A stretch of 64,000 bases of DNA, from positions 33,094,361 to 33,158,360 of the forward strand of contig JAAONU010000003.1 of assembly GCA_012932295.1 (NCBI GenBank). The letters run 5' to 3'. The stretch comes from Cyclina sinensis. Its lineage: Eukaryota; Mollusca; Bivalvia; Venerida; Veneridae. The notes beneath the pieces were generated by a model, which had not been told where the DNA came from, did no database searches, and saw only the letters and a program-made list of their open reading frames with translations. The position numbers and the translations under genes were made by a program. Below, in pieces: positions 1 through 11,724 of this stretch (position 1 is the stretch's first letter; each line of letters starts with the position of its first letter).

Positions 1-626
1 TTGAAATAACCTAGTGTGTTGCCTTTTCACATATAAGATAGAAAATTGCTGTTCAGTTATGTCTATCAGAATATATACATGAATGACTTAAAAGTCAAAA
101 TAATTTGATTTTTTTTTTTCGAAAACTCTTCACACAACTAAAAATATTATGTGTTTTTTTTACCAATGTGTAACTCTAAATTTGATAAAGTTTGATAAAT
201 TAAGTATTAATGCATGAGCTGAGACAGCTTTGGTTCATCAAATATATTATGCATTTTAAAAAAATAACAGGAAATTTCCAGCACAAACACTGTCTTTCAT
301 TTTTCTGATTTTGTTTGTAGTCCACACAGAGATTGCATGGAGTCATATTAAAGCTTCGTTTTATGAAAAGTACTAGTTTTTCTGGACTGAAATTAACTTT
401 CTTGGTTGAAATTAGAGATTCTTGATACAGATATAAGAAATCACAGTATTAGGAAAAAAAGTTTTCTTAAACTGTGCATCAATGTTTTCTTGTCTTACCC
501 TGAGATAGCACAAAGCCTGCATTGTCTGTTTTGACCGTTATATTCATCCGCATAAGTTTTGGAATCGGAGAAAATAAAGTAATCTTAAGTGAATTGAATG
601 TACTATACATAGATATTTTCTTCATT

Positions 627-760
627 ATATCCAAAGATAATTATGTGAAATCAAAGGATATTTTTTCTCATCATATCCAAATTGTGTGAAATTAAAGGCC
701 ATTTTCCTGATTGTATCCAAAGATAATTATGTGAAATGAAAGGACCTTTACCACAATGCT
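627..760. repeat. Three short tandem units (~46 bp)
   Basis: ATATCCAAAGATAATTATGT, GTGAAAT and AAAGG recur at 627, 673 and 713. The middle unit lacks about 6 bp. Confidence 0.75.
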
Positions 761-1731
761 TTCTAATAAAGCAGATTTGTGTAATCTAGGTACCAAAAAT
801 GTCATAATCGTATTCCAAACACGCAGCAGTCTGATATAACCGTTAGTTACTATGGCAATTACTACATTTCATCTGAAACTATAACTAGTAAGTTTAGACT
901 ATTTCAACAGTAACTCGTATTATTCTATAAAGTTTCCGATGACACGTGATGCATGTAAGGAGCTAGAGATTTTGCAACGGTTAACGGTTAACCAAGCCAC
1001 TGTTTGTATTTGCATGTGAGTAGCTATAGTGAAAAATTTCACTTTGAAGAAAGTTAACAACAAAAACCAACAACTGACTCATACCTGTCAAAGACAAATT
1101 ATATATTGCTCCCGCGAGATACCAACGACTCCGAGACACTGAGATTTTTGCTAATTGCTCCTTAATATAATGAAGAAAACGGTTTGACAAGATGAGAAAC
1201 ATTTTACTTTTTGATTTCTGTTTTAAGGGTCATTTCTTTACGACAACTGTCGTTTCATCTGTCCAGATAAGAGGTCAAATTTTAATCATAGGTAGATATA
1301 GCTGATATTTGTCGTGACCCAAACGTATTTAAAAAATCGAAGGTTTTACATATTTAAAAGATATTGAATAAAATTATGCTTAAATCTAGCTCATCGTAAG
1401 TCTATCAAAACAATTTCAATTGACGATACGCGAAATCACGCAGCAACGTTAATTTGAACAGACGATTGCAAGAAGTTCGGACTGTATTAATCATGTCCAG
1501 CCAACATTTCAATAAAAATATACAACCACTTCCTTTACAATTTATAAAGTCTGATAATAACTACACAATACTCGTGCTGCTACGTTCTATTTGCTTCAAA
1601 ATTTACCAACAGAGGGTTGACAACTCCTTCTAGACAGAAGTGCTGACTCTCCTGTAGTTCACTCCCTTGAAAACGTTCAATGCCAGTTTTGATTTCTTGA
1701 TTAAATGCAAATTGTTTGCTTGTCTGCTATT

Positions 1732-1911
1732 GAGGAAACAGTTTTGTCTTAAATACAATACTTGCAGGAAACAACTGCAATAAGAATTATCAGTCTTCAC
1801 TTAACAAGACAATATGGAGGAAACAGTTTTGTTTTAAATACAATACTTTTTGCAAGAAACAACTGCAATAAGAATTATCAGTCTTCACTTTTTTTTTTAA
1901 CAAGACAATAA
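1732..1911. repeat. Tandem duplication of ~83 bp
   Basis: GGAAACAGTTTTGTCTTAAA and the following bases to ACAAGACAATA occur twice, nearly identical. The second copy has longer T runs. It is probably a recent duplication. Confidence 0.85.
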
Positions 1912-2910
1912 ATTTAAATTTCTATTGCAAATGAAACTGCTTTCTTCTGTCAAAACATGTTATTATAATTAGCATCTCAACACGTCTGCCAAACAATGGG
2001 AGCCACAACATTTCATTGAAAACGCTCCAACACATCTTTAGTTATCGCCTCACGCATCAAAATATGGATTTAAACTGCAGTATGAATTAATTAATGCCTC
2101 TAAAGAGCTTTTTAAGACATTAAAAAGTTCTGTAAATGTTGCTCTATGCAGGTAAAATGTATGCCACTTTAGATTAAAGCGTTATAAAAAAAACGCAATA
2201 TCTAATCGTATGCCCTTATAGAAATAGTGTGCTAGACTGCAAAATTGTATTTTTTCGTAATTATTAATTGTTGCGTCGTTATCCCGTGGGTACTGGTATG
2301 TGGGAGGGGCAACTCATATGTACTCCACTTTGTATCCGTTTCAGATAAAATCAACTATCACAGAGATCTCAGAGATGTTGTTTTGTCGTTATTCGTCCTT
2401 CTGTCCGTCCGTCACATTTTCTTTCTGTCAGAAGTCAAAACACAAACGTGGTTGCCTGGAAGTAAAATAGTATATATAGTATTAGACTTTTGATGCACGT
2501 AAATTCCACTCACTTATTGTTTTCTGTTATTTGAAGAATATGTAAAAGAAAATACTCTCAAAATGGTTGTCTGCATTTATTTGTAATATGGTAGGATGTA
2601 GTAAAATGGTAAATAAGGCTTGCTCAATACTGATGCAATACACTAATTGGTGACGGAGTCTTTTTCCTTGGAGACTTTAAAAAAAAGGGGAAATACTTAG
2701 GCTTTTTCTAAGACATTTGCATAAAAAATGATGTTTTCAATGGGTATATCTGCAGTACCAACCACACCTTTGGAGAAACACTGGACCTCACCATTAGTTT
2801 TCTAACAAATCTAAAAACATTGACAAATCTTCGCCAAACACAATCCACTATTTAACTTCTGTGAAACTGGAAAACCCAGAGAGACACCCGCCTAGGCAAT
2901 ATCGATAAAA

Positions 2911-2969
2911 CACACACACACACACACGCGCCGCGCGCGCGCGCGCGCGCGCGCACACACACACACACC
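2911..2969. repeat. (CA)n(CG)n(CA)n microsatellite
   Basis: About 59 bp of almost uninterrupted pyrimidine-purine alternation: CA repeats, then CG repeats with one irregularity (GCGCCGCG), then CA repeats. Such sequence can adopt Z-DNA. Confidence 0.95.
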
Positions 2970-3066
2970 AATTTCTTTACACTTGGTACTTTTGGATTAA
3001 AAAACTACTCCTCCATAAAAACTCCTTCCATGTACTGATTGAACATTAAAGTTCTACATGAAGACC

Positions 3067-3462
3067 ATCGTCGGTGACCCCCGGTACATATTCCGCACAA
3101 CTACATTATGTACCGTGGGATAATTGACTGCTGATTATTCGTTTTCATGAATATTTATTAGCAAAGGGATGTAACTCTTCGTCGAATGAGATGCCGCATT
3201 ACAAATAGACACTCTTCAATGTGGAGAGTAGGCATAATGACAAGTTACTTAAAATAGACGTATTTCCCAGGATTTAAACATAGGCGCGGAAGGCAAATTG
3301 TAACAAGTAATTTCACTGGCTGAGATTCCGCAAGGGAAATCTTACGGAAACCAATGAAAGTAGGTAATGAATTATTCATGAGTACGAAATTTTACCAGCC
3401 AATTGTCCCACGGTAGATAAATAGAGTGAAACGGAATTGATCGAACGTGGGTTTCCGACGAT
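3067..3462. mobile_element. Palindromic MITE, ~396 bp
   Basis: The two ends are imperfect inverted copies for about 100 bp. ATCGTCGG, ACCCCCGGTAC, TACCGTGGGATAATTG and TTCATGAATATTT on the left correspond, in the same order, to the reverse complement of the right end (ATCGTCGG, ACCCACG, TACCGTGGGACAATTG, CTCATGAATAATT). There is no coding potential. The target duplication is not clear. Confidence 0.72.
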
Positions 3463-3504
3463 GCATGAAGACTAGATGTCAACTGCACCTCAATCACAAT
3501 ATTC

Positions 3505-4340
3505 AACTCATGAATCATTAAGTTTTCTGCCCAGGAATATATTTGTTAGCAATTTCGTGTGCTGATTTCTACTTAATGCATATGGAATTAAATTTTCTAC
3601 ACATTATCGACAATGTACATGAAGAAAAAGATGTGCACGACACTGCATCCAGGAGTGACCGCCCTTGAATATAACTGTTAGCAATTTATTGTGCGAATTA
3701 CTCCCTCTGAAATTAAATTTGTCCCTCAATATCTACATTAGGAGCAGAAACACATGATATTACTTCAGAAGCGTCGACTCATGAATTTTGGAGTGGTTTG
3801 CTGTTGCTATACCTACAAGCAAATATTCTGAAAACTTTTCTTTCAGATTTCATCCTGTTGAAATGTAATGTTATTTACAGGAAGAGTTAAGACGCACGTC
3901 AAATATTGCGACATTGACTCATGCATTCTAGAGTTATCTACCCTTGAAACTATCTACAAGCATTTTTTATGAAAACTTTTCTTTCAGATTTCATCTTGTT
4001 GAAATGTAAAATTATTTACAAGAAGAGTAAGACCGCACGTCAAATATTGCGAGATTGCCTCATACATTCTAGAGTTATCTACCCTTGAAACTATCTTAGC
4101 GATGTCTTTTACTGATTATGAATCAGTTTTCGTCTGGTTGAAACAGAATAAAAACTTGTTGTATATTATTTATATGCGAGGGTTGAATCTTGTATTCTGG
4201 AGTTATCTGTCCTATGCTATAAACATTTCATTTAGTGCTTTTGGGAACTCGGTGTTTTTTTCTACAATTTTTATATGCACACACTTTTCACAACAATTGA
4301 TAAATGTTATTGCTTTTACCCTACATTCAATGTATATGCA
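3505..4340. repeat. Degenerate satellite, six ~137-bp units
   Basis: Unit starts resembling GACTCATGCATTCTAGAGTT occur near 3509, 3642, 3776, 3915, 4058 and 4190 (spacings 132-143 bp). Each is followed by a CCCTTGAA-ACTATC-like and an AGCAATTT-like segment. The fourth and fifth units are closest to each other. An open frame at 4102-4365 lies in the last units and is probably fortuitous. Confidence 0.72.
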
Positions 4341-4573
4341 CAAGCTTGTTACAACACTTGGTTAATGTTATTGCTTAAATTGTTGATATTCTTGAAAACA
4401 CGGCGTTATTTGTTTGATCTGTTTAAGAAGCAATATATCTAAAGATCACATAAAGACATAATGTATAATTTGTTATCAAGAGATTTACACGAAATATTAT
4501 ATCTTACTTTAAGCCTTAACGAACTACATGTATTTTTCAGAAAAAAAAAACAGATACTTTAGAATTCCTGTTT

Positions 4574-5013
4574 TTAAAGGGGCTGTGCTCCAGATGACAC
4601 AAAAAAGAAAGTTTTCTTGTATTATAAATTTCTTGTGATATTTATGACTAATGCTTAAAAAACTGACTAATGGACAAAAATAAGTCAGGTAATCACATTA
4701 TAAATTGGGTTTTTTCCTTTCATAGTGCTATACCGTAACGCGACGGTATAACTATATTGTATAAGGTTTAAAGTAAACGATATTTATTTCACATGCGGCG
4801 ATAGTGGTGACAGTTAATGCGTTGTTAATATTTTGTTAACATGAGGGTCCAGAGTTCAAATCCGGCTGGAGCGAATATATTTTTTTTTGTTCTATTTTGA
4901 CTTTTATAATCAGTTTTGAAGTAAAATATCATGTTGTTATAATCACACGGCCTCTAGATATTTAATTTAAGTAAAAAAAAAAATATTTCAAATCTGGAGT
5001 ACAGCCTCTTTAA
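4574..5013. mobile_element. TTAA-flanked inverted-repeat element with tRNA-like B box
   Basis: TTAA is followed by AGGGGCTGTGCTCCAGAT. The other end reads ATCTGGAGTACAGCCTCT followed by TTAA. The termini match over 18 bp with two differences. TTAA duplication is typical of piggyBac-type elements and their MITEs. Inside is a perfect hairpin, TATACCGT-aacgcg-ACGGTATA (4729-4750), and a tRNA-like segment with AGAGTTCAAATCCGGCT near 4851. It has no coding capacity. Confidence 0.68.
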
Positions 5014-6102
5014 AGACAACAGAAGTGAAGTCTGTAATCATTCACTCCACAGAAAATATAATACATTGTGAGAACTTTAGAAATGTGATTTGAAATCAGG
5101 TACCAACTTGCCCATCCCAATATAACAGAATTAGATAAGAGCATATTTCAAATACTTACAATGTTTAAGGCGTTATAACATACAAAATTAATTTAAACAA
5201 AAGAGGTTCAGTCTAATTGCATTAAAATAAATTGAACCCAAGTCCTTGAATGAAAAGTTCTCTTACCAACACGAATTAATGGTACTGGATACACCAGCGT
5301 GTTAGACTCTACACCACACCTAATAATACTCAGCTTTTTCTTAACCCTAAAGCTACGTTTGTTTTAAAAGAAAAGAAACAACATAATTTGAACGCTACAG
5401 CATCATTCATGTCTGGCGTCTTGCATAGAAAGCATCTGTGAAAATCTGTTAACGAGATTGCCACTCTAATCACATCAGAGCCAATATTTTTTCTGCATTT
5501 TAGCTACAAGATGTATTTCTCTAGTGTTTGCGCTGTTTCCCGATGTAATGTGACAAAAGTAAAGTTTTAATAATATTTGTTTTGCAAGCATATTGATTCT
5601 AACATCCTTTATTTGATCGTCTTTACTTTATTACCGTTCTCACAGTTTATTCCGTTTTTACTTTTCACATCATTTATTTAATTTAGTATATATTAGTAAA
5701 TGTCATCTATGCCAACATTTTCAAACTAAATTTCAAAACAACACCTCCTACATACTAGGAATTCAAATTCATTTGCTGAAAATTATGTCACGCATTGTTA
5801 TTTTCATTGAAAATTTTTATTGAGTCAGTTCTAGGAACGTCTTGTGTTTCTCATTCCAATTTATGAAGAAGTGTATTATTGTTAATAAAACAGTCGATTT
5901 GTTTTCCTCTGTGTGCTGCAGTTAAAATTAGTTGGTAACTGAAGTGCCATTAAACTAAAAGAAAATCAACAAAAAGTCACGATTATTTGGTTAAGAAGCT
6001 TTCCATATTTGTACACAGTGTCGTAGATTTTAGAATGGTAATATTAGCCAAACCATAGTTTGGGATACGAATGTTGAGAAACCCGATTCAAAATAAACTT
6101 AC

Positions 6103-6367
6103 CGTTTACCTCTTCTGAGATAACTAATGAAAATAAATGTACCCGAAAGTCTGGGACTACGTGATTACAGTCTTTCCACTGGATATTTGTTGTAATTTTG
6201 TTTAAGAAAAGATTTTTCATTTTTGTTCTAGACACCACGGTTTGGTTGACCCCATCCAAGATCAACATCACCCATGAGATCATATCGGTTGATCCCCATT
6301 TTATTTGAACTACATTACTCTTGCACTCCTTAAAGCAATTTGAAATTAAATTGATATGAAAAATATA
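6103..6367 (-). CDS. Possible orphan exon, unknown protein
   Basis: A minus-strand frame of about 88 codons ends at a strong donor (AACG|gtaagt) and follows a candidate acceptor at 6368 (tttagtgcag) or 6329 (attgctttaag). The sequence has Trp, Cys, Asp and Val in non-AT-driven proportions (for example CKSNVVQIKWGSTDMISWVM and TTNIQWKDCNHVVPDFRVH). The DNA is richer in G+C than its flanks. The phase 1 exit and C...W pattern might suit an extracellular beta-sandwich domain, but no family is recognised and no partner exons were found. It may also be a pseudo-exon. Confidence 0.3.
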
Positions 6368-6369
6368 CT

Positions 6370-9300
6370 GCACTAAATTGGTGGCTCATCTTAAGAAGTT
6401 TATTTTGACATCGTTTTTCAATACCTCATTCTGTGCATTTTAAGTTGTAGAGATTATGTGTAATTTAAAGTACACAATTGAAAAACTTATCGTAATAGAA
6501 CTAGTGTTATGTTTGACCTCAGCATGGGCACAAGAAAAGAAACTATCTTCTTATAAATTATTTAAAAGGGTAAATGTTTAAAAATCTTGAGTCGAAATCT
6601 ATTTCAGTTGAAGAGAAAACTTTTCCTACACTTCATTTCCGTGATTTTCTTTTGTTAAACATAGGGGTTTTTTTTTTTTTGTTTCTTTTTTTTTTTTGGT
6701 GTGAGGAGGGGTTATGTCCCTTAGGGCATCACCCAGTATACAGGTGAGTTTCCAAAATGCGACAGAGCGTCTTTTGAAAAAGAATATGGAGCAGAGCGTC
6801 TAGATGTGGAGATTTTCTGACATTCTTATTCTGCGGCCCTGCGATCCTATTTGCGGTCCTATTTGCAACCCTAGTTTTAACAATGTGCAATCATATGATT
6901 AAGGAAGCTGCATTCAATATATTGAATCTAATTGTATCAATGTGAGTAGCAAATATATGTTTGTGTTTTTAGGTAAATGATATGTTTAAATTCAACAGAG
7001 AAATTGATTGTTATTTACATATAATTTTGCATAATTTTTAAAAACGACAGAAATAAAATTGAAATCTATTTACTGCACAAAGAAAACAGACTTACAATTC
7101 AGACTTTAGGATTTTTGCAACTTTTTTTTTCCGTAGAAATATGTTTCACATTAAATTCATTTGATATAAACATTAGATTTGATATTTTTAAATGAAACCT
7201 CATTTAAATGAATGTTTAGAACTTCAACAATTTGAACAATTTCGCAGAATTAAGAAAATGCATATAATGTCAGTAGGTGATGTGAGCGTTGCTAAATTAA
7301 CTGTATATTCCTTTATCTATTTGAGTTTATTTCTCATCGGTACGTGTTGACCATTTGACCGACGTCCCATAGAGATGTTAGCTTTTTTAGGGTGTTGGGT
7401 ATAGTGCAAGAAAAGAAAGCATCTCATTTCAATGAGTCTCTGGTTCTTTTGCATGCTCAGTGTATAGCACTAATATATAGGATCCCTGGAATATCAGTTC
7501 AGTGCAGGATACCGGCTTGTTGAAATGTGACAACAAAAAAGCAAAATGCAGTGGTTTCATTTCAAATGTGTAAGAAAATATATATTGCACGTTGGAAATG
7601 TTAGTCTTGTAGAATATAAAATTGATATGCTGTTCCCTTTTTAATTTTCCCTTTTTAGCTCTATTTACGATACTTTAATTATTTCTAAAATAGATTACAG
7701 TAGTTGTCTTGAGTTCTCAAAGATTTTATTTTTATATTGTTATAGTGTATTCATTATATCCTGTGCTAGTAAACACTGATAATACTATATATTCTAAAAA
7801 AAATTACTTGCTTTGTTCACACACTGACAAATTTACTAACATAGCCTGAAATATTAAAGGAAGAGGACAGCTATCAATATTGCATAAATGTTGCATAAAG
7901 ATTTGATCATATGTAAAATTCAATTATTTAGCATAACCCATTGGATGCTTTTTTAAGCAGCCAACTTGTTTGCGATACTCGTGTAAATCTTAACATGTTA
8001 TAGTTGGTTATGGTTGCTCGTGTACTAAAATATTAACCTTCCAGTAAAGCCAATTTAACTTCGAAAGTCAATAAAACAACATCTATTAGAGAGCTCAAAC
8101 TATTCATCTAATAATCCTTCTGCCCTGTGTCGTTCAACTGGTAAATGAAGTGTTAACTTTTATCTTATTTTGGTTATTGCTGGAATCAGAGAGACAAATA
8201 ATATGCTTTCTTTTGCGTATCATGTTCCGTATCGGCTACAATTCTCTTAGATCTCTGGGAATTCCTCTGTGGGATAATAAAAGGCGATATAGTATCCTTT
8301 AGTCAATCAGCCATAGAAAGAAAAGAAACACAATCTTTAATTTTTTGAAAAAAAAACGCTGCTTGCTATAGAACGTAAGTATATTGTTACCCTTAAGTAG
8401 TAGATATGACTTGACTGTTTATACTGTATGTCTGAAGTTTGCTTATGTTTGTTTTGCATAGTTCCGTTTAAGGAAGTGTTTTCCTGACACATCATTTAGA
8501 TTTGCTTATGTCTAAATGTAGGAGAGTATGAAGAGTACGCTCAAACGATAGACAACAATGTCTTCGTAAATAACATTCAGTCTGTAATTGTCACTTGTAA
8601 CTTTTGGCGTTCTTCGATTTTTTAGCAATGACAATATAAAAAAGCTTGTGTTCTTATCAAGGGTGAAAGGAAGCATTGTCATTAAAAATATATAACGTTC
8701 CTCTCACATACTTTCAACGTATTCGCCCTTTGACTGCGACACTTATTTTGAACGTTTTTACCTAGTCATAATTTGTTTTTGCCTAGTATTTAGCTGAAGC
8801 CAGTAGTATGTAGCACTGTCAAAGGAACATTTTTAATTGAATATTTTTTCCGCCAACGCCCCCCCCCCCCACACACACCCCACAAAAAATATCTTTGAAC
8901 TAGAAATATGTCACATGGACTAGCCCAAATTATTCTTGCCAAGATGGACTTTGCAGGTCAACAATCTGTTCTCTAGAATTTTCAATGTATTATTAGGAAT
9001 ACATGGGCGCGCTCTTTGTTTAATTTGCTTGCTTGTCACTCAGAGATAATTGTACCAAGGTCGCATCATCTGTTAGCTAAAAAAAAAATAGACTGTTATT
9101 ATTTTTACTTCTATCAAAAGATCTTGAGACACATTTCAGATGCAGTTTCTTTAGCTCATCAATGGTACCTTCCCTCAGAGGTCTTTCTCAGGTTTAATTA
9201 CAGCTTCCTACTACTTCAAATTCTGCCTTCTGATATACTAGGATTATTTGGTCTATCCGTCATTGACAATTCTGCATCCTCTTCCACCACAGCTGCGATA

Positions 9301-11720
9301 TTTAGATTGGTAAGAAATGTAGACTCCGGACCTATCCAGGCCAGCGTTATCTTTGACCGATTATTTCCTGTCTTTAAATTAAAAAAGAAATATTTCAGTT
9401 TATGTAGGAATTAAAAATAGGTAATAAACTAAAACAAATCCGATAGAACGTGATCATAGAATTTTCTCAGGGATCTTGTATTAATCAATTTATTTCCGAC
9501 CTGTTGATGGTTTGTGGTTAACACACGACGTGAAATTTTAAAAAATCTAAACTGAAATTGAAAAATCTCGAAATTCAAATATCTTAGGTTAAAGGCGTTG
9601 CCACATTTCAACATGTCGTTGCAAGATATCAGAGCAATTACATTTGCCGAACCGCAGCAGACACGGGTCGTTTGGTTTACGCAAGCTGTAAACTCCGAAT
9701 CGCAAAGTAAATTTGCTGTTTGCCAACTGAAGAGATTATGAATTACCTCTTAACTGTGTTAACTACATGATTTATGTGACTCTGCTGAATGCACTAAATC
9801 AAACTTTTGGGTTTCGAGTATATCAAAAGCTGTTGTTTCAAAAATAGGCTTTATATTTTTTTTGCTGTCGAAACAAAGAGTAACTTGTATTAACAATGAA
9901 AACCTTGTTAACAGATAGCATGCAGTGAATTGCAAAATTAATCTTGCTGACAAGACTATTACTTTTTTCAGACAAACCAATCGTATATTTTTCAGTCAGT
10001 TTGTCTGAGCTCTACAAATGAACTACAATAATATTGTGATTTGTTATATAACTTTTAAATGAAAACCTCTATCAAGTATATTGAAATATATCTTTACATT
10101 CTTGAGCAAAGCAAACGTCTGCACATCTTTGATCATCAGACCTCGAAAATGTAGGTACACACTTTACAATCGAAACGGCCAAATGAGATGTAATTTAAGG
10201 CAGTATTATTACAAATAACTTATTTACAATGCTGCGACGTAATATATGATATTTCTTTAATTTCCGGTAAAATCTGGCATATCATGTTCTTAAGACCCTT
10301 TGTCCAGAAGAGATGATGAATACAAAAAGGGAAACACGAACCATGAATCACCAGAGAATAGTCGAAGGACAGGTATCTGGATGGTATTTAAAATTGGCTT
10401 CAAAGTATTGATTACAACAGCAACAGTTGTGCTAAAACATTACTTAGAAATTAAATAAAGTCAAATTATACTGCAAGTGTTCGGGCGATATTTCAACAAT
10501 AACTACTCGATAAGAAGATAAACACGTGATCAATAAATTATAAATAGTCGATATTTTTTTCAGAAAAGAAAAATGATGCAGTCAATCTCACAGAAAACTT
10601 AGCTTTTATCATTTATTCTAATGGCCATTTCAGCCTCAGACACGTATAAATATTTCTAATGTTCATGTATGTATTAAGCTTTAAGTTAGAATACTTACTT
10701 TTAATGTTGAAATGTCATTTGAATATAAAGACTTTATTTATATAAAGTTTTATTACTACAGTTTGAAGTTCGAGTAAAGATTTGTACACGCAGTATTCGA
10801 ATGAAGATATTTCAGGACAAAAAGCAAATTAAAAGGAGAGCTTATAGCATTATTTTTCGTGTTCTGTAGCACACTTATGCCTTGACAAAAACCAGCAGTT
10901 TTTGCTCGTAAACAATCACATGTTAACAGGTTTTATATCAGGGCGGTTCAATAATTAATGCAGCTTTTGCTGCTACGTATAAACAAATCAACGGGGTTAA
11001 ATGTTGTATTATCATTTATTGCTAACATTTGACATAAGGGTCATTAAATTAAACGAATTACTTAGAATCTGGTATGCCTCATGAAATTGAAAATGTTTAT
11101 ACATATGCAAGGATTACGTAATGACTTGTAAATTATGTAACAACTCCATGTGCTGTAAACTGGAAAGGATTAGTTTTGTTTTCTGTTTTCTTGAAGATTT
11201 TGTTCTAAGCGTATTGTGATCTTCCTCGAAAACTTCACAAAACAATGTAAAGATAAAAATTGATGAGAAACCTCGACTAACAACAAATATATAATACATA
11301 TAAGCACCAATATTCAATATTTTGAACGTTTTAAAATGTGTCTCCTAATTTCTCAGGATAACATACCCCAAAAAAAGGACAATAGAAGGTGATCAGTAAC
11401 AAAGTGCAATGTGCATTAGCAACATAACTTAACCATTTAAACGTGTTGCGATTAGTCTCCACATTTCAGATGAAAAATATTCAGTATACTGCTCAATAAA
11501 TCACACGTGAATACAATATAACCATAAACTTTTTTTAGGGGGTGTGTTTTGTTTTTCTTTCTTAGAAGTTACCTTGTCTGTCAAGCGTATGGTTCATGCA
11601 TGTTTGAAAAAGACACAATTTTTGCTGCCGTATGAAAAAGTTAGTGTCGGATGGAATAATGCTTTGCTTTTTCTTAGCCATAACGTCTCCCATATTTCGG
11701 AAGGAGAGCAATGGCATGTG
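6370..11720. other. No gene seen
   Basis: AT-rich with poly(T) at 6667-6700 and poly(C) near 8862. A frame at 9016-9414 (132 residues) is the longest but shows no domain and no usable splice context. The stretch 5014-6100 is likewise empty. Confidence 0.5.
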
Positions 11721-11724
11721 AAAA

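Larger units (their letters stand above)
1..2910. other. No gene seen
   Basis: AT-rich sequence with the two small tandem repeats listed. Frames of 73-82 residues are dominated by Phe, Leu, Ile and Tyr and lack splice support. Confidence 0.5.

Noticed and set aside
4102..4365. Plus-strand frame of 87 residues
   Set aside because: It falls in the degenerate satellite; the other units are not open in the same frame.
9016..9414. Plus-strand frame of 132 residues, and a short minus-strand frame with SCGGRGC
   Set aside because: The longest frame in its region, but no family, no signal peptide and no clear splice sites. The minus frame is short and lacks a convincing acceptor.
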